Positions 15,896 through 24,418 of a stretch of 42,669 bases of DNA are shown here, piece by piece. The notes beneath the pieces are model-generated. The model saw nothing but the letters and a program-made list of their open reading frames with translations. It was not told where the DNA came from and searched no databases. The stretch covers positions 1-42,669 of the forward strand of contig JABGOU010000035.1 of the NCBI GenBank assembly GCA_018645325.1, written 5' to 3'. Both the position numbers and the translations under genes were made by a program. Positions within the stretch are counted from its first letter, which is position 1; every line of letters starts with the position of its first letter. Source of the stretch: Desulfobacula sp. (GTDB lineage Bacteria > Desulfobacterota > Desulfobacteria > Desulfobacterales > Desulfobacteraceae).

Positions 15896-16792
15896 ATGTT
15901 AAATTTTCAAAACAGATGCTGCCAACTGCTGAATATGGTGCTGAGTCTGGTGCAGGGGGTCATCCTGGTGCTGATCATCCTGGTGCCGGGTCCCTCTTTT
16001 GCTACAGATCATGTGCCGGGGAAAATTGTGTCCCTTGGGCCCTTTATTACAGACATGATTTATCTTCTAAAAGCCCAAGACAAATTGGTGGCCGTAACCA
16101 GTTATTGCAAGCTTCCCGAGGACTCTGAACCCAAACAGATCATTGGCACGGTCATGCAGATGAATGTTGAAAAGATCATCAGCCTGGAACCGGACCTGGT
16201 ACTGGCCAATGCCCTGACCCGTCAGAAACAGATCGATGCGTTAAGAAAACAGGGCTTAAGCGTCATGCGGTTGCCAACGCCCAGGACATTTGATGATATC
16301 TGTCAACGATTGATCGATCTTGGCAATCTGATTGAAAAGCATGAAGAGGCTCTTGAAGTAGTCAATCAAGCCCGGAAAAACGTCAGCCGGATCAAAACAA
16401 AGGCTCTGGCCACCCCAAAAAGAAGGGTCTTTATTCAAATCGGTCTCAAGCCGCTCAAAACAGCAGCAAAGGATACCTTTATTAATGAATACATCGAATT
16501 TGCCGGGGGGATTAATGTTGCCTCACAAGCAAACGAAGGGGTTTACAGCAGAGAAAAGGTATTGGAACAGGATCCGGATGTTATCTTTATTGCCACCATG
16601 GGATCATCCAAAAAGGCCGGGACAAATGAAAAATCATCCTGGCAGCGGTTTACATTTTTAAAAGCGGTAAAAAACAATGAGATCCATATATTGGACCCTG
16701 ATATGGTCTGCAGTCCGACGCCGGAACAATTTTCAAAAGGGTTGCTGGAGTTTTTTCATCTGATTCATCCGATTAAGGGGAAAAACTTGTGA
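15896..16792 (+). CDS. btuF: BtuF-like periplasmic corrinoid-binding protein
   Basis: 298 residues with an N-terminal hydrophobic segment (VLSLVQGVILVLIILVPGPSFA) and a compact BtuF-type fold: GKIVSLGPFITDMIYLLKAQDKLVAV, then MNVEKIISLEPDLVLA and YSREKVLEQDPDVIFIA in the second lobe. An in-frame ATG at residue 14 is a possible alternative start; the first ATG has AGGAA about 12 bases ahead. It follows the BtuF-CbiZ fusion by 5 bases and overlaps the permease gene by one base. The operon therefore has two binding proteins for one BtuCD pair, one plain and one carrying the amidohydrolase. This plain copy probably delivers corrinoid to BtuC. Confidence 0.88.
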   Translation: MLNFQNRCCQLLNMVLSLVQGVILVLIILVPGPSFATDHVPGKIVSLGPFITDMIYLLKAQDKLVAVTSYCKLPEDSEPKQIIGTVMQMNVEKIISLEPDLVLANALTRQKQIDALRKQGLSVMRLPTPRTFDDICQRLIDLGNLIEKHEEALEVVNQARKNVSRIKTKALATPKRRVFIQIGLKPLKTAAKDTFINEYIEFAGGINVASQANEGVYSREKVLEQDPDVIFIATMGSSKKAGTNEKSSWQRFTFLKAVKNNEIHILDPDMVCSPTPEQFSKGLLEFFHLIHPIKGKNL

Positions 16793-17799
16793 TGGATAAA
16801 AAAATCAGACAATGGCTTATCGTGTTAATCCTCCTGGTCGTGTCTTTAATATTGGTCAGTTTTCTGGCACTGGCCATTGGCAGCAGTCAGATTCCTATAA
16901 CCGATATAATCGATATTGTCTTGAACCAGAAAGGGACGGCCTCCTACCATATTTTAACAGGTGTCCGTCTGCCCCGGATCATTGTTGCCATTGCCGTGGG
17001 CGGTTCTCTCGGACTGGCCGGTACTCTGCTCCAGGGTATGTTTCGAAATCCCCTTGTTGAGCCGTATACCCTGGGGATTTCCGGGGGGGCCTCTTTGGGA
17101 GTCTGTCTGACCATTGTTTTCGGTCTCCATGCAAAGATAGGGGTTGTGGCCTATCCGCTTTCCGGATTCATGGGCGCAGGGCTGGTGATTTTTGTCGTCT
17201 ATGTGTTAAGCCTTGAAAGCGGCGCTTTAAAACCGAACACCATGCTTTTGACCGGGGTGATGATCAGCTTTGTATCTTCATCTCTTGTCATGCTGTTGAT
17301 GGCGGTTTCCAAAAGTGATGACCTTCATAATATCGTTTTCTGGATCATGGGATCCTTAGATGAGCCGGACCTGACATTGATCACCATTGTGAGCGTGGGG
17401 GCTGTATTGGGACTTATCATTTCTCTTTTTCATTGCCATAATCTGAATGCACTGGCTCTTGGAGAAGAACAGGCTGCCTTTCTGGGCGTTAATACAACTC
17501 GAACCAAAAAAATCCTTTTTATCACCGCATCCATGCTTACGGGCTTAAGTGTTTCCGTTGCCGGTATTATCATGTTTGTGGGTCTGATTGTACCGCACTT
17601 CATGCGAATGGTGATTGGTGCAGATTATCGGATACTGGTCATCAGTTCCTTTCTGGGAGGGGCTGTGTTTCTCATCTTGTGTGATCTGTTTGCCCGGATC
17701 ATCATATCTCCCCTGGAACTTCCAGTGGGCGTGATCACCGGCATCATCGGAGGGATTGTATTTATTTATGTTCTGGGCAAAAAGCAGGTGAGACTATGA
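16792..17799 (+). CDS. btuC: Corrinoid ABC importer permease (BtuC-like)
   Basis: 335 residues from ATG 16792, which overlaps the previous stop as TGATG with AGGGG 11 bases ahead; a GTG codon just upstream is less likely. It has about ten membrane helices and FecCD-family signatures: GVRLPRIIVAIAVGGSLGLAG, MFRNPLVEPYTLGISGGASLG and the ATPase-coupling loop IIMFVGLIVPHFMRMVIGADYR. The neighbours (BtuF, BtuD, TonB receptor, riboswitch) make corrinoid import across the inner membrane the likely role. The downstream ATPase gene overlaps its stop by 4 bases. Confidence 0.92.
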   Translation: MDKKIRQWLIVLILLVVSLILVSFLALAIGSSQIPITDIIDIVLNQKGTASYHILTGVRLPRIIVAIAVGGSLGLAGTLLQGMFRNPLVEPYTLGISGGASLGVCLTIVFGLHAKIGVVAYPLSGFMGAGLVIFVVYVLSLESGALKPNTMLLTGVMISFVSSSLVMLLMAVSKSDDLHNIVFWIMGSLDEPDLTLITIVSVGAVLGLIISLFHCHNLNALALGEEQAAFLGVNTTRTKKILFITASMLTGLSVSVAGIIMFVGLIVPHFMRMVIGADYRILVISSFLGGAVFLILCDLFARIIISPLELPVGVITGIIGGIVFIYVLGKKQVRL

Positions 17800-18614
17800 G
17801 TGAAACAATATTGGAGTTAAACGGCCTTTGCATCGGATACAACCGGGCCAAAATCCTGAACAATATCAATTTTAATGCAGGCCGTGCAGAAATAGTCAGT
17901 ATTCTTGGCCCCAATGGCTCAGGGAAAACCACACTCTTAAAAACCATTGCCGGTGCCATAGACCCCATGGGCGGAAAGATCCTCTTGCAGGACCGGAACA
18001 CGCAGGATATCCCGCTGAAAGATCTGTCTCGGAAAATGGCGGTGGTCATGCAGTTTGAGCAGGCAGCCCATATGACGGTTGAAGAATATGTCATGATGGG
18101 AAGACTTCCGTTTTTCAAGTCGTTTCAATTTTTTGAAACCCAAAAAGACCGTGATATGGTAGATAAATATCTGGAACTCACCGATACCCTTGGATTAAAA
18201 GATTTGCCGTTCAACCAGATCAGCGGCGGAGAAAGACAATTGGTCTCCATTGCAAGGGCACTGGTCCAGGAACCCATGCTTTTGTTGCTTGACGAACCCA
18301 CTTCTCACCTGGATATCGGGCACCAAAAGCAGATTCTGGATTTGATTCACACCCTGAAAGAACACTTGAACATCAGTGTTGTGATTGTCCTTCACGACTT
18401 GAACCTGGCAAGTGAATATTCTGATACCCTGGTCATGATAGATGCCGAATCCCGGACTGTATTTGCTCAAGGAACGTCGGAAAAGGTAATGACAAAAGAA
18501 ATCATCCAGCAGGTATACCACACGGATGTCCTGATGATGAAACATCCGATAACTGACAGACCGGCTGTCTTTTTATCCAGACAAAAAAAAAGGATAGATA
18601 AAAATCAAGGATAG
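17796..18614 (+). CDS. btuD: Corrinoid ABC importer ATP-binding protein (BtuD-like)
   Basis: 272 residues with Walker A LGPNGSGKTTLLK, signature ISGGERQLVSIARAL, Walker B LLLLDEPTSHLD and switch histidine in VLHDLNLAS. It starts inside the permease stop (ATGA overlap), implying translational coupling. The C-terminal extension (VYHTDVLMMKHPITDRPAVFLS) is the usual FecE/BtuD tail. It drives BtuC and completes the importer of the riboswitch-controlled operon. A short Lys-rich tail (RQKKRIDKNQG) is unremarkable. Confidence 0.92.
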   Translation: MSETILELNGLCIGYNRAKILNNINFNAGRAEIVSILGPNGSGKTTLLKTIAGAIDPMGGKILLQDRNTQDIPLKDLSRKMAVVMQFEQAAHMTVEEYVMMGRLPFFKSFQFFETQKDRDMVDKYLELTDTLGLKDLPFNQISGGERQLVSIARALVQEPMLLLLDEPTSHLDIGHQKQILDLIHTLKEHLNISVVIVLHDLNLASEYSDTLVMIDAESRTVFAQGTSEKVMTKEIIQQVYHTDVLMMKHPITDRPAVFLSRQKKRIDKNQG

Positions 18615-18639
18615 ATAAAAAACAAGGAGAAAAAATCAT

Positions 18640-19266
18640 ATGGAAAAAATATTTTATAGTGGCGGCGTGTTGATGTTTCCGCTTTTGTTATGTTCTATCA
18701 TTTCTCTTACGGTTATCCTGGAGCGATCCCTATTCTGGATCGGGGTGGGAATGAAACGGAATAGAAAGGTGGTGGAACAGGTGTTTGACCTCTGTCTCAA
18801 AGAGGATTGGGAGGGGGTTCAACGAGTGACGGCCGGTTCAAAAAGCTATATTGCCCGGATATTGTTAAGCGGGGTTATGCACAGGCAGTATTCTCCCATA
18901 AAGGCCATGGAACTTGCAGCCGCAGATGAGATTTTTTCTATGCAGCGGTTTATGAACATATTAGATACCATCATCACCATTGCTCCGCTGTTGGGTATAT
19001 TGGGAACGGTTGTGGGGATTATTGAGACCTTTGATATGCTGGGCACATCAGGAATTGACAACCCACAGGCGGTCACGGGCGGGATTGCCAAAGCCCTGAT
19101 CACAACTGCCTCAGGTCTTGCCATAGCCATCATGACCGTCTTTCCGTATAATTATTTTAACACCCGTATCCAACGCGCTGCCCAGATCATAGAAAAATAT
19201 ACCACCAGTTTTGAGATTGATCAGGACAGAAGACTCTCATGCCCCGGGGACGACCATGAAGCTTAA
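18640..19266 (+). CDS. exbB: ExbB/TolQ-type proton channel subunit
   Basis: 208 residues with three predicted helices: an N-terminal one (GGVLMFPLLLCSIISLTVILE) and two C-terminal ones around LDTIITIAPLLGILGTVVGIIETF and GGIAKALITTASGLAIAIMTVFPY. This is the MotA/TolQ/ExbB core. The TolQ-like threonines (TTASGL) are present. ATG follows AAGGAG 25 bases after btuD, and exbD starts inside its last codons. It forms the proton-driven motor with ExbD that energises TonB. Its place in the B12 operon suggests a dedicated motor for corrinoid receptor uptake. Confidence 0.9.
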   Translation: MEKIFYSGGVLMFPLLLCSIISLTVILERSLFWIGVGMKRNRKVVEQVFDLCLKEDWEGVQRVTAGSKSYIARILLSGVMHRQYSPIKAMELAAADEIFSMQRFMNILDTIITIAPLLGILGTVVGIIETFDMLGTSGIDNPQAVTGGIAKALITTASGLAIAIMTVFPYNYFNTRIQRAAQIIEKYTTSFEIDQDRRLSCPGDDHEA

Positions 19267-19684
19267 TCTGCCGCCTGTCAAGAAAGCAAGGATCGAACTA
19301 TTGCCCTTAATGGACATTATTTTTTTACTATTGGTTGTCTTTATCTATTCCATGCTGTCCATGTCTGTCCATCATGGCATGCCGGTCAAATTGCCGATTT
19401 CATCCCTTGCCAAACCAGATAAAACCCTTGTATTGTCTGTAACGGTCAAGGCGGATAACCAGATCTTTGTGAACAAAAAACAGGTGGCCCTTGAAGATCT
19501 TGCATCCAGTCTCAAAGAAAAAGCCCAGGCCCGGAAAGATTCCGGGGTTCTCTTATTTGCCCATAAAGATATTTCCTATCAGCATCTTTTTCTTGTCCTT
19601 GATCAGATAAAGATGGCAGGGTTGTCTCAAATTTCTCTTCAGGCCCAATTTCAGGGTGACATCAAGAATTCCAGGATAAAATAA
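19256..19684 (+). CDS. exbD: ExbD/TolR-type motor subunit
   Basis: I choose ATG 19256, preceded by GGGGA and overlapping the exbB stop by 11 bases. The 142-residue product has the conserved membrane segment with the essential aspartate, ELLPLMDIIFLLLVVFIYSML, then a periplasmic domain with SVKADNQIFVNKKQV-like ExbD pattern. It couples proton flow to TonB movement together with the upstream ExbB. A longer in-frame start at 19211 lies in exbB and adds no recognisable sequence. Confidence 0.88.
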   Translation: MKLNLPPVKKARIELLPLMDIIFLLLVVFIYSMLSMSVHHGMPVKLPISSLAKPDKTLVLSVTVKADNQIFVNKKQVALEDLASSLKEKAQARKDSGVLLFAHKDISYQHLFLVLDQIKMAGLSQISLQAQFQGDIKNSRIK

Positions 19685-19687
19685 GAA

Positions 19688-20521
19688 TTGATTTTAAGCT
19701 CCCCGATAAGAGTTTTTCTGGCATTGCTGATTGCCGTATTCCTCCATTTAATGATTTTTGCATTCTTGCCATCCCTGTTAATCAAAAAGTCTGAAGAGGA
19801 CAGGCTCCAGATAAAATCAGTTACGATTACAATGGGGTATACTGTTTTGGAATCGGTCAAGCCACCTCCACCAATTAAAGAAAAGGTCCTGCCTAAAAAA
19901 AAGAAAAAGGCGTTGCCACAAGCAGTGAATAAACCAAGACAGGCGATGGAACCACCAAAAATAAAAAAAAAGTCGCCAAGCTCTACCATAAAAGTTTCGA
20001 AACAAAAAAAGAAAGTCCCGGCCGTCACGACGTCACTTGAAGCAATACCTTTAGCAGAAACGCCGGATGGACGTCACGATCCAACGCCGGAACCAACACC
20101 TGAACCAACACCTGATCCAATGCCGGAAATAGAAACAGTGTTAGAATCAGACAAGCCCCTGAACGATATACAACCTGCCCAAGAAGTAAAGGCCCATAAA
20201 CAATTTACAACAGTCAACATACCTTTAAAAAAATCAATTGAAATTTTAAAAATTACCGACCCTGAGTTTAAAAGTAATCCTTTGCCCAAATACCCTGAAA
20301 AGGCCAGGAAAAGAGGGTATGAAGGGCTGGTTGAATTGAAAGTGCTCATATCGATTGACGGACAGATTTCACAGATAAAAATTCATAAATCGGCGGGGTA
20401 TGCCATCCTTGATCGTCAGGCTATGAGAACTGTAAAAAAATGGAAATTCATCCCTCGAAAAAACAATGGCCAGGCCACCGAAACCTGGGTGATGATTCCG
20501 ATACGATTTAAGCTTAATTAA
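19688..20521 (+). CDS. tonB: TonB energy-transducing protein
   Basis: 277 residues with an N-terminal anchor (VFLALLIAVFLHLMIFAFLPSLL), a long Pro/Lys-rich linker that includes KPPPPIKEK and a short EPTPEPTPEPTPDP repeat, and a C-terminal TonB domain (LPKYPEKARKRGYEGLVELKV ... SAGYAILDRQAMRTVKKWKF). The start is TTG 19688, with AGGA about 11 bases upstream; no in-frame ATG exists before the anchor. It is the last gene of the operon and presumably contacts the TonB box of the receptor at 11843. A receptor, importer and own TonB/ExbBD set in one B12-controlled operon makes it self-sufficient. Confidence 0.9.
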   Translation: MILSSPIRVFLALLIAVFLHLMIFAFLPSLLIKKSEEDRLQIKSVTITMGYTVLESVKPPPPIKEKVLPKKKKKALPQAVNKPRQAMEPPKIKKKSPSSTIKVSKQKKKVPAVTTSLEAIPLAETPDGRHDPTPEPTPEPTPDPMPEIETVLESDKPLNDIQPAQEVKAHKQFTTVNIPLKKSIEILKITDPEFKSNPLPKYPEKARKRGYEGLVELKVLISIDGQISQIKIHKSAGYAILDRQAMRTVKKWKFIPRKNNGQATETWVMIPIRFKLN

Positions 20522-20631
20522 CCAAACTTTGGGTGCCGGATATTCTAATAAAAAATATCTATTTCAAATATTCTCCCCATGCAAATCAGAAAAAATAAAT
20601 TTCGAAACCTTGTTGAAAAGTTGTATAATAA

Positions 20632-20829
20632 TTTCAATGCCCAGTTCAGCCGGGCAAAAAAACATTCAAAGCAACAAAAAACCAACCATGGACAATTCTT
20701 GATAAAGTTGTGGATCGTTTGCGTGAGTATATTGCATCTGAAAAAATCAAGGATGATAATAGAGTTTTTCCTCTGGGATATACAAGTGCACGTGAGATTG
20801 TTAAAAATACTGGGGGATTGTTTTTTTAA
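20632..20829 (+). pseudogene. Relic of a phage-type tyrosine recombinase
   Basis: One frame reads QPWTILDKVVDRLREYIASEKI, then KDDNRVFPLGYTSAREIVKNTG, and stops at TAA 20827-20829. The pattern (linker, then RxFPxxYxxA) is typical of the catalytic-domain middle of integrases, just before the HxxR box. There is no start codon and neither the first catalytic Arg nor the HxxR/Tyr half remains. A different overlapping frame of 94 codons has no recognisable features and is judged non-coding. Confidence 0.5.
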
Positions 20830-20835
20830 TCCCCC
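20812..20835 (+). terminator. Perfect 8-bp hairpin, terminator-like
   Basis: GGGGGATT (20812-20819) and AATCCCCC (20828-20835) form a perfect stem with an 8-base loop. It lies about 290 bases after tonB. There is only a short T-rich stretch afterwards, so termination strength is uncertain. Confidence 0.45.
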
Positions 20836-21022
20836 TTATAACTATTTTTCACTCATGGCTTGAAATGCCAGTACCCACCCCGAGAAGGTCGTAAAATAGG
20901 CTGTTTTCATACACTATAATCACTTTTTTGCCACCTCAAAAACTTGCCCAAAAGTGGCTAAACCTTTGTCTAATTTTTTCTGCCGATGTTCTGAAAAAAA
21001 TAGAGTTCAAAGGTTTGTAGCA

Positions 21023-22801
21023 TCAGACAGGTAAACTGATTTTAAAACAGCTGCCGCTGCCTTTTGTACTGGTAACATCAATTTTACCATTATGATACTG
21101 GATAATATGTTTCACAATGGCCAGGCCAAGGCCTGTACCGCCTTCATTGCGGCTTCTGCCACGATCTACCCGATAAAATCTATTGAAGATCTTGGTCAGA
21201 TGTTCTTTTTTAATGCCGTTGCCATTGTCTTGTATCCTCATTTCAATATATGACCCCAGTTTTGTGACAGTGATCGTTATAGACTTGCCCTCTGGACTGT
21301 ATTTAATTGCATTATCCAGAAGGTTGATAATGGCCTGTTCCATTAAACTCGGATCAACCATGGCGGTAATATCTTCAGGATATTCGATGCTCACAGACAT
21401 ATTTTTTTTCTTAATATTACTGCTGCAGTTTTGAACAGCGGTCTGGATCAATGCGTTCATACTATATTCTTCAAGTTGAATATTCCCACCCTGAAGGCGT
21501 TCAAGTTTTGAAAGGGCTAAAAGGTCATTGATCAGATCGATCATCCGGTTTACATTTTTTTCAATAATTTTTAAAAACGCTTCACTTTCTTTGATCCCAT
21601 TGGCGGCCATCATCTGCTGGAGGGTTTCAACAAAGCCTTTTATGGTGGTAAGGGGCGTCTTTAGTTCATGGGACACATTGGCAGCAAACTCTTTGTGCAT
21701 GGTTTCAAGCCGCCTGATTCTGGTGATATCATGAAAGATGATCAGGGTCCCTATGCGCCTGTTCCTTGAATCATAAAGCGCGGTTGAATGGATATTTAAA
21801 ATTAACTCATCATCTCCAGCAATCACAATATCATCTTCCACGGGTTCATGGGTTTTTAAAGCCTTTTGAATAAATTTTTGAAGTTCAAAATGCCTTGCAA
21901 TCTCAAGAATATAGCGGGATTTTAATTGGGATGCGGAAAAACCGAAAATTTTTACGGCCGCATCATTGATTGTAATAATTCTTTCATTTTTATCGATGGC
22001 AATGACACCTTCCAGCATACTTGAGTGGATCGCCTCTAATTCCATGCTTCGCGTTTTAAAGTCCATGATTTTCTCATCAAGATTTTCAGCCATCTGATTC
22101 ATGGTGATTGCGAGTTCAGACAATTCTTCTGTCTCGGGAATGGCAATCCTTGTATTCAGATTCCCCTTGGCAAACTCTACAGTGCCTTTTTGCATCTCTT
22201 CAACCGGGCGGCTGATTCTTCTCGAAACATATAGACTTGTAAGGGCAGCAACAAGAATTGTAATCAGCAGAGCGAAAAGAATATTGTTTCTTATCATCTT
22301 AATTTCATTATCAATGGCAGAAACAGACACCGATGTTCTAACAACTGCCACAACCCCTGTGTCATCCATCACAGGTAATGCAATATACATCATGGTCTTA
22401 TCCAAAGTTACACTGTACCGGATGGAAACACCTTTGTTTTTTTTCAGAGCTTCACTGATTTCTGGCCGTTTCATATGGTTTTCCATGATTTTAATATCAG
22501 CAAAGGAATCCCCCACAACAACACCGGAAGGCAGAATTACGGTTACCCTATTGTCGGCTATCTTCCCTATATTTTTACAATGAATATCAATCTGGTGGGA
22601 TTGACCCGGCACATTTTTCAAAATGTCGGAAAAAGTTTTTCGCAGGAGTTTTGCCCTGATTGTAAGCTCTTTTTCTGAATTTATTAAAAAAAACTTTTTA
22701 AAATAACTGGTTGAATAAGAGGTAATCGCTGAAAGCGAAAGAACGGTAATTATAATGAACGATGGAAAAATTTGCCAGATCAGTTTCTTTTTTGTTTTCA
22801 T
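21023..22801 (-). CDS. phoR: PhoR-type sensor histidine kinase
   Basis: 592 residues: N-terminal helix (about 10-27), a periplasmic sensor loop, a second helix (NNILFALLITILVAALTSLYVS), HAMP (RRISRPVEEMQ...LNTRI), a PAS domain (LEGVIAIDKNERIITINDAAVKIFG) and the HisKA/HATPase core. The phosphorylated histidine is in FAANVSHELKTPLTT, the N box is LLDNAIKYSPEG and the G boxes are DNGNGI and GGTGLGLAIVKH. It lies 2 bases after phoB and ends the pst-pho cluster, so phosphate sensing is the likely role. It has a larger extracytoplasmic domain than E. coli PhoR, like PhoR/ResE-type kinases of other phyla. Confidence 0.9.
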   Translation of the reverse strand: MKTKKKLIWQIFPSFIIITVLSLSAITSYSTSYFKKFFLINSEKELTIRAKLLRKTFSDILKNVPGQSHQIDIHCKNIGKIADNRVTVILPSGVVVGDSFADIKIMENHMKRPEISEALKKNKGVSIRYSVTLDKTMMYIALPVMDDTGVVAVVRTSVSVSAIDNEIKMIRNNILFALLITILVAALTSLYVSRRISRPVEEMQKGTVEFAKGNLNTRIAIPETEELSELAITMNQMAENLDEKIMDFKTRSMELEAIHSSMLEGVIAIDKNERIITINDAAVKIFGFSASQLKSRYILEIARHFELQKFIQKALKTHEPVEDDIVIAGDDELILNIHSTALYDSRNRRIGTLIIFHDITRIRRLETMHKEFAANVSHELKTPLTTIKGFVETLQQMMAANGIKESEAFLKIIEKNVNRMIDLINDLLALSKLERLQGGNIQLEEYSMNALIQTAVQNCSSNIKKKNMSVSIEYPEDITAMVDPSLMEQAIINLLDNAIKYSPEGKSITITVTKLGSYIEMRIQDNGNGIKKEHLTKIFNRFYRVDRGRSRNEGGTGLGLAIVKHIIQYHNGKIDVTSTKGSGSCFKISLPV

Positions 22802-22803
22802 CT

Positions 22804-23493
22804 TTATTCTTTAAACCTGTAGCCGATGCCTCTGACAGTTTCAATGGCGGACGAATATTTTTTTAATTTTTTTCTCAACCCTACAATCATAACATCTATA
22901 CTTCTTTCCGTTACCGAATACCCTTCACCATGGATTGCATCAACAATCTGTTTTCTTGTGAATACCCAGCCCTTTTTGTTTAAAAGGAAGGATAGCAGTT
23001 CAAATTCAGAAAATGTCAGGTCCAGGGCCTTTCCTTCAATGGTAACAAGATGTTTTGCCCTGTCAACAAACAGATTCCCTTCCTGATTGATCCTGTCCCG
23101 TGTCTGGTCTATATCTTTTTTCCGACGGCGCAGTATGGCTCTGATTCTGGCAATCAGGACCTTGGGACTGAAGGGTTTTGAGATATAGTCATTGGCACCC
23201 ATTTCAAGCCCGATAACGATATCAGATTCTTCCCCTTTTGCTGTTAGCATAACGATGGGTATGTGATTGGTTTTGTCATTATTTTTAAGATGTCTGGTGA
23301 CCTCAAGGCCATCAATCCCTGGCAGCATCAAGTCGAGAACAATGAGGTCAGGCCGTGATTGTCTGGCCTCTTTTATGGCCTGTTCACCAGTGAGTGCCGT
23401 CAATATGGCATATCCTTCATTTTTCAGGTTATATTTAATCAACTCGACGATATCTTCTTCATCATCCACGATTAAAATGGTATCTTTTAACAT
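22804..23493 (-). CDS. phoB: PhoB-type response regulator
   Basis: 229 residues with a receiver domain (DDEEDI acidic pocket, phosphoacceptor Asp in LIVLDLMLPGIDGLEV, Lys in SKPFSP) and an OmpR/PhoB winged helix at the C-terminus (TFSEFELLSFLLNKKGWVFTRKQIVD ... VRGIGYRF). It follows phoU after a 266-base gap containing a perfect 21-bp inverted repeat, and phoR follows directly. It should bind the Pho box seen upstream of pstS. Confidence 0.93.
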   Translation of the reverse strand: MLKDTILIVDDEEDIVELIKYNLKNEGYAILTALTGEQAIKEARQSRPDLIVLDLMLPGIDGLEVTRHLKNNDKTNHIPIVMLTAKGEESDIVIGLEMGANDYISKPFSPKVLIARIRAILRRRKKDIDQTRDRINQEGNLFVDRAKHLVTIEGKALDLTFSEFELLSFLLNKKGWVFTRKQIVDAIHGEGYSVTERSIDVMIVGLRKKLKKYSSAIETVRGIGYRFKE

Positions 23494-23629
23494 TTTGGTT
23501 TTCCTTTTTAATGAAGGCAGAACACTGTTTTAATCAATTTTATAAACACAATATCATTTTTCTCTTTATTATACATCATCAGTTCAATAAATAAAAAATA
23601 GTAATTATTCAGCTCTTACGCTTGAAGCC

Positions 23630-23698
23630 GCCCTGTCTGATGGATATTTGTTTCGAGGCTAAACGCTTAATCTCCTGCAAATATCCATCAGACAGGGC
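23630..23698. repeat. Perfect 21-bp inverted repeat between phoU and phoB
   Basis: The 21 bases at 23630-23650 and 23678-23698 are exact reverse complements (outer GCCCTGTC, inner GATATTTG), separated by 27 bases. No mismatch in either arm. There is no clear U-tract on the phoU-to-phoB strand after it, so it is not a standard terminator. It could be a mobile palindromic repeat, a processing site separating the pst and phoBR parts of the transcript, or a partial terminator. Confidence 0.85.
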
Positions 23699-23759
23699 TT
23701 TGGGGATAACTTTTTTAACGGGTTAAACAATTACAAAAAATATTGAGAAATCCTATGAT

Positions 23760-24407
23760 TCAGGTATGTCGTACAATTTCTCCCTCAATCAAATAGATGA
23801 CCTCTTCTGCAATATTGGTCGTATGATCCCCAATCCGTTCCAAATGCCTTGAAATCAGGTACATGTTTATGATCTCACCTACCATATCCGGATGTTTTTG
23901 TATGTCTTGTTTCATTGAGTCATAGGCTTCATTTCTCATGATATTTACATCAGCATCCATGTCTCTGACCTCATATGCCATGTCCGCATCCATTCTCACC
24001 AGGGAATCAAGGCTCATCCTGAGCATTTTAGCTGTCTGTTCTCCCATGGCAGTATAATCATACCTGAACTTGTTGGGATTTTCAGAAGAGGTTTTAAATC
24101 TTTTTGCAATATTAACAGCATAATCTGCGATTCTCTCAAGGTCATTGTTTATTTTAATGATGGCCACAAGAACACGCAGGTCTGTTGCCACTGGCTGATA
24201 CAGTGCAAGAATTTTCAAGCATTCTTCTTCGATTTCGATTTCCAGTTCATCCACCTCAAAATCCGTATCAATGATTTGTTGAGCCAGAACAAGGTCTTCT
24301 GTCCGTATGGAGGAAACTGCTTTTTTAAATCGGTCTTCCACCAATGCCCCCAGGGACAGGATTTCTTTCTTTATCTTTTCTATTTCTCTTTGCAAATGGC
24401 CTGTCAC
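23760..24407 (-). CDS. phoU: PhoU phosphate-signalling regulator
   Basis: 215 residues, all helical, with the repeated PhoU pattern: first half ALYQPVATDLRVLVAIIKINNDLERIADYAVNIA, second half LISRHLERIGDHTTNIAEEVIYLIEG. The E/D-rich metal sites (DLERIAD, HLERIGDH) are intact. It is 11 bases downstream of pstB, as in most pst operons. It links PstSCAB transport state to PhoR and represses the Pho response when phosphate is plentiful. Confidence 0.95.
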   Translation of the reverse strand: MTGHLQREIEKIKKEILSLGALVEDRFKKAVSSIRTEDLVLAQQIIDTDFEVDELEIEIEEECLKILALYQPVATDLRVLVAIIKINNDLERIADYAVNIAKRFKTSSENPNKFRYDYTAMGEQTAKMLRMSLDSLVRMDADMAYEVRDMDADVNIMRNEAYDSMKQDIQKHPDMVGEIINMYLISRHLERIGDHTTNIAEEVIYLIEGEIVRHT

Positions 24408-24418
24408 AAGTTTTCTCC

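Larger units (their letters stand above)
20522..21022. other. Intergenic region between tonB and phoR with a recombinase relic
   Basis: No intact gene is visible. It contains a tyrosine-recombinase relic (20632-20829), a perfect terminator-type hairpin (20812-20835) and a 9-bp inverted repeat, AAACCTTTG (20960-20968) with CAAAGGTTT (21008-21016), just past the phoR stop. The latter may help end the Pho transcript, though its loop is long and no U-tract follows. Confidence 0.5.

Noticed and set aside
20091-20127. Repeated GAACCAACACCT units read as a CRISPR or satellite
   Set aside because: They encode the EPTPEPTP linker of TonB in frame; no spacers.
20579-20863. 94-codon plus-strand frame after tonB
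   Set aside because: No ribosome site and no recognisable sequence; the overlapping frame from 20632 carries an integrase-like pattern and explains the coding look.
23630-23698. Inverted repeat as an integron attC site
   Set aside because: attC sites have imperfect arms with extra-helical bases and core RYYYAAC ends; this one has perfect arms and no integron genes.
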